Assembly (NCBI GenBank): GCA_040437565.1
Contig: JBDOQK010000017.1
Location: 310,001 to 374,000 of the forward strand
Reading direction: 5' to 3'
DNA: 64,000 nt
From: Albugo candida
Lineage: Eukaryota; Oomycota; Peronosporomycetes; Albuginales
The position numbers and the translations under genes are program-made. Positions 55,805-64,000 of the stretch are shown here, piece after piece (position 1 is the stretch's first letter; each line of letters opens with the position of its first letter). Below the pieces are notes generated by a model that did not search any database, was not told where the DNA came from, and saw only the letters and a list, made by a program, of their open reading frames with translations.

Positions 55805-57470
55805 TGGTCGCAACTTGTGATTTCTAAAAAGTATGAGATTCAAACAACCGAACTTGAAATATACCCAGAAGAATCACATCAAGAGCATAACGCCTATCTT
55901 TGGAAACAATCAAGGATACTAGAAGCATTATTCTTCGATGAAATAGGGAAGGAGCCAATGGTAAGGTCGATGGGTGGCAACAGTGGCGTAGCTCCAAGCA
56001 AACAGTCCAAACCTCTTAGTGATCCATCTTTTCGATGTATCTTCGCCTTCAACAGATACAAAGAAGCTGTATGTCGTGAGTGCTTGGCGTTACATAGCAA
56101 GTCTCCTGTCATTGGGACGTTTCATATCTTTCTGACTGGAAGAAAACCTCCCGTCGAGCTTTACGTTTTTTCTAGTACGTACGGATCCGAACATATTATA
56201 CAGAAGTGTCGAAGCACGTTTTGTCCCGCTATCCTTCCGTTATATTCAGTGATTGTCAAAAACTTAATACTGTCTTTCCGTCTGATCGACTTTTTCTGAA
56301 CAGTCAAGTTGCTTATGATTACTCAAGTGGCCAAATCCGAAACGACAACCGTATTCGTATTACTAAAAATGGACTTCCACTGGATTCGATCAGCCGCATA
56401 TTGGGTCAAGTTGCTGCAAGACGAATGTCGAAATTCCATGAAGAAAAACCTTTACTGAAAAAGATAAACAAATATTGGCGGATGGACTCAGAATCATGAC
56501 CAGGAAAGGGCCGGAATGCGTGATGGTCATATATAGGTATAACAATTTGCGTTCGTGCATCGTTTGCGTGATGGGAAACAGAAAGATGACAAAATAGTGA
56601 TTATCAATCTATCGCTTACTCATGCGACCATTGTCACAGATACAGTAACACTTCCCGATTGTAGCATGAGATGCCGAAGTATAGAAGTGCTCGAAGCAAA
56701 AGAGTGCTCGGGATGTCTTCTAGAGCATGCCATGGATATAGAATCGCACCATCGCTTGCTAGAATCACCATATACCGATACTTTGAAAAGTTCTTGTATG
56801 CTTTTATACCATAAATTTACAACGTCAAAGAAGAACCGCATCCAACCACATCGTTTTCGTCTTTATTTGATGCTTCAGGCGCCAGCCTTGAAATACCACA
56901 AAAGGTTTTTGAAGGTGAAAAAGCCTGTCACGGGATACAATCTTGTCGAAGATTACAACAGGTGCCCAAACGGTTCTGTGCTGAGCACCGCGCTTATCTT
57001 AGCACGACTTCCATTGCTCAAGAAACTCGACAGAATAAGCTATCAACGATTCACGAACTCACGATCGATAAAATTTCAGTTGGTGTATGGCCTCCCAACA
57101 GTAAAAATATTTCGGGAAATGATGGAAAGGGAACTTCTTTATCAATGCGGCTCCTTTCGCCTCTGAAACGGGGACAAAGATGTGGTCTTTTTATAGCAAT
57201 ATTGCTTTTGTTGAATTTACAAGCGCCCAGTCCGAAAAATTGCAATGCGTAAGCTGTCTTATCCAGCATTCGGAAGTATTTTTCGTTTACACTGCTGGTA
57301 ATGGGTTTTCTGGATATGTTTGGATGCGTCAAGCACCCTCTCATATATTTGAGCACTGCCTAAGATGTTATTGTGAAAAACTTACCCATGATGAACAAAA
57401 CAGCTTATTGGACCGTCCTATCGGTCTGCGCCAATGGAACATAGAGGACTTATATGCAAAAGATGACTGA
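55805..57470 (+). other. Downstream CX2C-module region of the CHXC locus
   Basis: Plus-strand open pieces hold three more modules of similar shape: C-R-E-C-L-A-L-H-S (about 56070), C-S-G-C-L-L-E-H-A (about 56705) and C-V-S-C-L-I-Q-H-S (about 57245). Each is followed by 25-40 residues of beta-like sequence. Compared with the first module (C-H-E-C-I-V-R-A), the recurring pattern is C-X2-C-[LI]-X2-[HR]-[SA]. The open pieces are in different frames with a few interruptions. Whether this reflects introns or decay cannot be told from sequence alone. Confidence 0.5.
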
Positions 57471-57474
57471 CTCG

Positions 57475-58383
57475 AGATGTAAGTAATAAAGATTTTGAAA
57501 AAAAAACTCCTCTGTAGCACTAAATCGTGTCAAAAAATGGATATTGTTCGAGCTTGAATCTTAAGTCTAGTCGGGGACGTACCCAGCATATTGATTGCCT
57601 TTTCCGTTGTTGTAGAGTCTGGGTAGGCCAATCAAACAAACAATGAAAACCTCCTCATATTCTCCGTCACATTTTGCAAACATCGGCGCTTGCAATTTGG
57701 TGATTAGGTAGCCTCGCTTCGGCTGGGGTCGCAATAAACGGCGGAAAGAGAGCGCGAAAATTGAACTACTCGCTCATTGGAATCTAAGCAAAGGAAGAGT
57801 GAATATGGTTTTTGATGACTTTTATATCTAGAATAATGTTTATTATAGCAATTAGTCCGATAATTGGCAATCAAATACTCCTTTTTATCAACGTGAAGTA
57901 CCTACACCCTCAACATATAAAAAAAGAGATTTATGATGGTCATTTGGCACTCGTGGCGTAGAACACAACGTTTGAGATTGGTAGAATATCTTTTTATCGC
58001 TTTCTTATTATAAAACTATTCTGCATTGAAGAAAGATCCTTGTGCGCCTTCAATGCAAGCTCTACACCTCTCAAGAGGCGCCGGGATACATTATTACAAT
58101 GTAAAAGAACAGAGAATATGTACATCAAATCGCCAACTTGTAAATGAGTGTGAACAATTCTGAAGGCACGTGTGAGAAAGCACGTAAGACGAGGCTAATG
58201 ACTTTAAGGACTCAGCCGACTCAGAACCACAGCCTGATACAAAATGTATGCAAACACGAAAATTGTGAAATAACTTTTCATTTTGGAGGTACACTCATCT
58301 ATGGATTCAGTTCTGAAAATAAATAGAAAAGGGTATTGATGTCCTCACAACTTTCTTTTGATATAACATCGAAAAACTAGATA
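57475..58383. other. Gene-free spacer
   Basis: No supported gene. It separates the CHXC locus from the left end of MULE-2. Confidence 0.5.
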
Positions 58384-61300
58384 ATTGCTGCCGACACACC
58401 CACTTTTTGCTGCGGACACCCCCCTAAAATAGAAATTACAAACATACCCCTACTTTCGTACCGCCATTTCCGCTGCCCTCAGTCCGATTCTAGCCAGTGG
58501 AAGTAATAGGATAAGAAAAGCTGAACTTATTGTAAGCAAATTAAAAGTAGCCTGGAAGGCAGGCATTTTAGAAAAAAAATCCCAGCCATAATTGCCTTCT
58601 ATTGATTCGCCCATCTTTCGTGATTGTAACGAAGCTTTCTGTAAAACCTGTAGTTACGTGGCATGTTGGCTCAAAACACATGATCTGGTGGTGCACCCCC
58701 ACCAATTGCCCTGCCTTGCGCAGCTTCACAAACGTAGTAGGATGTAAAAATGCTACAGGAGTTACCAATTACTTTTTTGTGCAGTTGCTTCAGGTGTGCA
58801 GGTACGGAAAACGACACCATTGTCTGATCATTTAGACACATGTTATCGTCAAGCAATGGTTGGATAGCTTCGCGTAGGTCTCCATTCACCTCAACAACAT
58901 CGTCTCTTTTAGTATGAAAGAAACCAGCAGGAAATAAATAAAAAAATATGGAATTATTATCTATGATTTAGTTATCGGCTTTGACAAATTAACTCCTTTA
59001 ATTGAAATGACTCACCTCTGAAGCCAAGCCCCTGGTCTTCTTCTCAACAATTTTTTCATTAGCTGAATTGCTTGTTGTATTCTTCAAAACAAAAGAGAAA
59101 GTAAGTAGATGAATCGAACAATACCATTCCAAACTGATGCCCTACATACCTGTCGCAATTTGCCAAACGTTCTTTTATTATGCTTCCGCTTGCCACAAGC
59201 TAGGCATTTCTTTTTCCTTTTTCCGGTTTATGGTATCCAAAGGCTGATGGATCACGCTTGTTTGATTTTTAAGACTGATTTTTTGCAGGTCGCCTACGCG
59301 TTTTGACGGAATGTGGTGAAAGAATGCCCTGCTCAGCCAAAATATCTCTAACCGTGGAGTACAAACAAGCTAGTTCAAGGAGAGCAGCACTATCGTGAAT
59401 CTCATGGAGCTCGGAGTGTGTGTCCTCCCAATATTGATATCTCTTTGCAAAGAATTCTTCGAACACCCTTTCACCCAGAGTTAAACGGAATGCAGGTCAT
59501 CTATGGTCAGTGAATCGTAGGCCTGTGGTCGCTTGCAGAGTATGCTTTCAATGCAAGCCAAACGTGACAGGTCCTGTACAAAGGCAAAGTCCGAGAAGTG
59601 ATTTCACAGCTTTTTGTAATGCTTTCAATGCCTACAACTGAGTGAAAATCTAGAAAAATGGATGAAGGGCACATATCACTTTATGACCTGTTGCAAAAAA
59701 GTACCATACCTTTTCGATGACGAGGCTGGACACCCCGCACACCCAAGAGGCTAAAGAAGGGTATCCTGGTATTTGTGGATTTTTATAAATGGTATGCTGA
59801 CTCACCAGCTCGGATTGTATCAAGCTGGTGTTAAATAGCAATATTTAGCTGGCCTACTACCTGTTGAAGGTCACCTGTCGACGTGTGGACATATTTTTAT
59901 GAGGAATGATTGTGCACCCTCAGATCGAGAGGGGGTGGTCTATACGAGATGAGAAAAAATATGAGTCCATGGCTCCACGAAGTTTTCTTTCCATGGTAGA
60001 CAAGGTTCGGGCAGATACATGATGCACTTTGCATGGGATTTCTCATACTGGGCTAAAGTGTCCCATAGATCCTTGTACTTGTTTGACTTTTCTACAATCA
60101 GCAATTGTGTTTCGATTGGGAATGGATTCATTCTAAGCATCCGCGGATGGAAACTTCCATTTGGAGTTTTCCAAGAAATTATTATTGATTTGCCAAACAC
60201 AAAGCAAGTAGGAACCCCAGGAATTCTTTTTTCCATGGCATTGATCGATGCCACTTCTCTGTTATTTACTAGGCAAGAAGGTAGTTTTCTTGATGGAAAC
60301 GTAATGTTTTTGAATTGATTAAGCGCCCACATGTTGTCACCAACCTTTTCTCCTGGAGCAAAGACCATGTAAGCGGAATAATAGGACTGGTTCAGTTGGG
60401 TCATTCCATCAACATGAAGAAGCGGCATATCATACCGGTTCGTTTTATATGGGCACTTAGTCACAAACACAGGATGGTATTTATCAAGCAGATATTTTGA
60501 TGCAACGTGACTGACATAGAGATAGCTTATATGACCTGCTTGGTCTAATTTAGAGCTTTGGTGCCATTTCTTTCAGAACGGAGCTCATCTATCAAGACAG
60601 TTAAAGACGTAAGGCCTGCAAGGTACTGCTTTCGAATAGAAGTTTTTTGGTTGCTAATGTCCTTTGTAATGACCGCAACTTGAGGGCCCTCAGCCGGCTT
60701 TGCCCCCNNNNNNNNNNNNNNNNNNNNNNNNNNNNNNNNNNNNNNNNNNNNNNNNNNNNNNNNNNNNNNNNNNNNNNNNNNNNNNNNNNNNNNNNNNNNN
60801 NNNNNNNCCCCCCCCACCCCACACACAGTTGCACTTTTCTTGGTGGTCAGAGGACAACTGACATTACAGCTATTTGTTGCAAATGCAGCGCTGAAAATGT
60901 TTTGGCACCTGAATCGCCACTGAAGTCAACAGCAATATCGTGGTTGTACTCCGAGCAAACGTCATCAAGCAGCCTCCTTGTTTTAGCCGACCAGCTCAGC
61001 GAAAGGGGCAACCATCTTGACGGCTGGAGGATATCCGCTGACGGGTATCTTCTGCTAATCTGCAATTTGTCTGTTAACACCATCCAGGTCGCATCCATAA
61101 TAAACAGCAGTGGCTTTTGAAAGGGCTATGGTTATATCGAAACCATTGGATAGTGCATGTCGTTTTACTGCCTCACCAATAGCGATTCAATAATTAAAGG
61201 ATCTGTTTTCACCAATCTGGAGGTGCAGTATTTTCAAGTAAAATATCGGAACAGGATGCGTGAAATGCAAGAGTGGTGGACAAGGTGGCGGAGTGGACAG

Positions 61301-61602
61301 AGTGTCCTAGGGAGTGGACTTAGGTATGGGCTGGGTAGTGAACTGGGGATTGGAAGTACTAGCAGCTGAGAACATGGCACCAGTTGTGGTGGACGGAGTG
61401 GTGGACGGAGTGTTGGGAGACTGGAGGTGTAACATGATAGAGAGACTCCCTAATTTAATTGATTGACGGTACGAAACTAGTGGGTATGTTTGTAATTTCT
61501 ATTGTAAGGCAATAGATAAACTCCTTAATTTCCTGAATTGACGGTACGAAGGTAGGGGGTATGTTTGTAGTTTCTAATTCCAGGGGTGTGTCCGTAGCAA
61601 TT
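58384..61602 (-). mobile_element. Mutator-like DNA transposon MULE-2
   Basis: Inverted ends: about 58384-58472 (aattgctgccgacacaccc, then acaaacataccc and ttcgtaccg) match the reverse complement of about 61510-61602. The block ttgacggtacgaa...gggtatgtttg is present twice in tandem at the right end (about 61463 and 61537). The minus strand encodes a decayed MULE transposase. A 100-N gap (60708-60807) lies inside. I found no convincing 9-bp target duplication. Confidence 0.75.
59109..61160 (-). pseudogene. MULE transposase of MULE-2, decayed
   Basis: On the minus strand: a FAR1-like N-terminal part near 61150-60900 (Y-Y-G-C-D-L-D-G-V, C-P-F, Y-N-H-D-I-A-V-D-F-S-G); a linker at 60690-60545; and the core at 60470-59940. 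K-T-N-R-Y-D-M-P-L-L-H-V is preserved in the core. The first catalytic Asp position reads K (T-K-C-P-Y-K) and the second reads N (V-N-N-R-E), while S-E-G-A keeps the Glu. A CX2C...H zinc knuckle (C-L-A-C-G-K ... H-N-K-R-T) lies near 59195. It cannot be active as written. Confidence 0.8.
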
Positions 61603-61667
61603 CCCGGAAATTATTGCTCCCGCAACTTTTTCTTTCTGAATAATCAATAAATAACTTTTTATTTCTA

Positions 61668-61800
61668 ACAAGGGAATCGTCATTCAGCACTCACCTTTCT
61701 GTAATCAGCACTCAGCCTCCATAAATTAATTGCCATTGTGACTTCTGATTGTTTCAAACAAATATAAGAGACTATATAAACAGTCGATCCCCGTTGCTAT
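61668..61800. repeat. MULE-1-like terminal repeat
   Basis: Begins gggaatcgtcattcagc and continues through cacctttctgtaat, cagcctccataaatta and caaacaaatataa. This follows the left end of MULE-1 (5265-5360) word for word with moderate divergence. It lies directly upstream of an IS630-like transposase, not of a MULE gene. Confidence 0.65.
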
Positions 61801-61971
61801 TTAATTACAGATACAGTTTTTTTTACAGATTATATGTAAAATTCATTCATTAATTACCCCAATCACGTTGATGTCCATCATGATAGAGTTGGAAACTCGA
61901 CGGTGGGATCGGTATTTCTTCACTGAGTATTCAGCAGCCTTTCCCGTCAAATCCTTCCGATATACATCCAT

Positions 61972-63891
61972 TTATCGAAAACATTCCTGTGCATGGCGTC
62001 TAATGGTTTTGAGGGAGACGGATTCCGGAGACTTAGGAACTGTGCTAACCAGGCCTTTCCAGCTGCAGTCGCAGTTTTTGCGAACATAAACCTTGGCAGC
62101 ACCCCAGAAGCTCTCAATGAAGTTTGACTCACAGTGAAACTTTGGATAAAATATTATCATGTGTCCAGCAGCAACGATTAGTTCTTCCAACATGCATTTC
62201 TGCTCCATGAAGTCATGTTCGTGGTCAATCGTATTCCTTGCACAGCGCATTGTTGAGCCAAGGCACTTGTCATTGCAACGAAGGCGCATTCCATCTTTCC
62301 ACAGTACTCTCTCAGTTAGAACCACTTTCAATCCCTTTGGCAACCCTGAAAGAGATAGAAGGGTTAAAAACATTATTAAATGGATAGCATATCGACTCAA
62401 TCGCTCTTTTACCTCGAAGAGTAACATCAGGATGAGTTTCAGGGAAACTCATTGGATGAACTGTGCCATCTTACATTCTCCCATTGCGCATCTTCGGCTG
62501 TTTTCCACCTGATCCCAAATTCATTCGTTTCCCGAAAAGGGCATCAGTAGCAAATGCAGCATGACTTGCAGCATTGTCAAACACAAAGAGGGCTTTGGAT
62601 GTGGGGTACTGTGCCTCAAAGATTAGAATTGCACGATCTCTCACCTGTTTGAAAGGTCTTCACAAGTCCACCACCCATCATAATTCTTGCCAGTTTGCAT
62701 AATAACACACGCTTCCTTTGAGACGCTGGGATACTCAAGCTGCTTCAGATCACTCAGTGATAGGCGACCCCCAACATCAAACAAGATTTCGCTGGCATGG
62801 ATTGATCTGCCAGCTCCTTTTTTCGAAGTGGTTGCTGACCAGCATGTAGCCATAGATTCTTCTGACCATCGTGTGTCGCGAAGGTGCTTTCATCGGGTGC
62901 TACAAAAATGATCGGCTCTCCCACTGGCCAGGTTTCAATCTCCATCTCCTTCCCTGAGAAAATTGGCATCAAGATCCGCCATGCACTTCAAGAAGATAGT
63001 ACGGTATTCAAGAACGTCGGGGCGTTCATGCCCATCACGAACATTCCTTTGCGAACTTCGGAATACTGTAGTCCCAGTCTCTGCTTCCATCGGATTGCGG
63101 GTTTCCCATAAATCAATCTGGTGCTCCCTGCATTGGGAAGAATTTGAGGATTGACATGCTCGGCGATTTCAGCGGGGTCGTTTTGAACTTGCTCTGACGG
63201 AGATACAATCGAACCCTAGCAAGAACATACTCATCCATCAAAAACATGCGTGACTTGAAATGTTGGCCTTGCTTGCTGTTTGGAAGATCACCAGTGGCGA
63301 GATAAATGGCTCCCCAAGTGCGAAGCAATCGACAAAACTATGATCCTTTACCGACTGCCTGGGAAACGACTCCCGAGGCTTGAAGCGCTCAAACAAATGA
63401 AGCATCATTAAACTAATTGAATGTCAATACAAAAAATTAACAACCTCAAATTACGGGATAGCCCTTTGAAAAGAAACGAAGTAAGTTGCGATAGCAGCCT
63501 GTCGTGCACGTTGAGCTTTGTTGGTTGTCTGTTTGGCCTTCCGGTCAAGTTCCAGCATTCCAGCGGCCAGGTGTCCCTCGGTCTTGTCATCAATTTTGTT
63601 ATCATCCTTATCCTCGTCATCAGTTTGTTTTCTTTCTCTCTCATTGTCTGAACCAGCTTGTGCATCCTGAGAGATAAACTGAAAGTATGTCTCGAGTCGG
63701 CGAGAACCAAGCGCAGCATTGCGGTTTCCTGCACGTTTTCGTCGTTGAGTGTGGCTTGAGTTCCCAATGTACCGACCCGGACGGTTCGAAATAAAGTGTA
63801 ATTTCAGTGCGGCAGAGCCTGCTTCATTATCAGTAAAACCTCCAGCGTCTTCGACCTCAAGCTCTGAATCTTCGCCCACTTCCACCTCCAT
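61972..63891 (-). pseudogene. IS630/Tc1-mariner-type DDE transposase, decayed, runs toward the right edge
   Basis: Minus-strand pieces in order: an acidic N-terminal part ending near G-S-R-R-L-E-T-Y-F (63891-63451); a middle part (63328-63113); the first catalytic Asp in V-A-P-D-E-S-T-F (about 62895); the second in V-F-D-N-A-A-S-H (about 62585); and the last acidic residue in F-H-C-E-S-N-F-I-E-S-F-W-G (about 62110). The frame changes several times; some changes could be introns. The order and motifs match the fungal/oomycete IS630-like family with F-H-C-E-x-N. The promoter side and right inverted end would lie beyond 64000. Confidence 0.75.
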
Positions 63892-64000
63892 ATCAGCAGG
63901 CCAAAAATTGGCTTATTGAAATTGGGAGGCTGGCCAAGTTTTCTATCAGAATTGCTAGGGTCGCATATCGTTCTGCCAGCCTCAGTTCGAGCTTTTCGGA

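Noticed and set aside
61602-61620. Target-site duplication for MULE-2
   Set aside because: Bases flanking the ends (aactagat on the left, cccggaaa on the right) do not match at any offset I tried.
1-64000. CRISPR arrays, bacterial operons or riboswitches
   Set aside because: No regularly spaced repeats of that type. Introns, rRNA type and gene content show a eukaryotic nuclear genome.

Overview
The window looks like a compact, intron-poor nuclear contig from a filamentous stramenopile, most probably an oomycete. A white-rust (Albugo-like) origin is my inference. It rests mainly on a secreted-protein ORF at 55.4 kb that carries the CHXC motif described for Albugo effectors, and it agrees with the very short introns (mostly 45-61 bp) and tightly packed housekeeping genes. 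Ten runs of exactly 100 N mark assembly gaps. Six of these are flanked by near-identical sequence on both sides, so they are probably unmerged contig overlaps and not biological duplications.

Layout. 0-15.2 kb is repeat-rich: decayed members of two low-copy repeat families, a tRNA-derived SINE, a nearly complete Mutator-like element (MULE-1, 5265-8938) holding a nested non-autonomous element with a piece of 28S rRNA, and a second MULE-type relic (10199-11949). 15.7-37.4 kb is a dense gene island: Dbr1 lariat debranching enzyme, a spliced membrane protein, a tail-anchored protein, an R3H protein, eIF2 beta, a 10-cysteine secreted protein, a nuclear-encoded piece resembling the COX1 C-terminus, a small Lys-rich ORF, a divergent SOD-like/glutathione peroxidase pair, a ubiquitin-specific protease, a small two-TM protein and a Piezo mechanosensitive channel of about 3,050 residues. 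37.8-55 kb is gene-poor, with the largest overlap artefacts, a decayed IQ-motif protein and a GC-rich hAT relic. 55.4-57.5 kb is the CHXC-type secreted-protein locus. 58.4-64 kb holds MULE-2 and an IS630-like DDE transposon running off the right edge.

What stands out: the Piezo gene carries FN3 and PH-like domains in its middle; the SOD-like protein has lost several metal ligands and sits 140 bp from a glutathione peroxidase in divergent orientation; the COX1 C-terminal piece has a mitochondrial-type N-terminus; and the CHXC locus has four CX2C modules. Exon boundaries were built by hand from GT-AG sites, reading phase and family motifs; those marked tentative need transcript support.
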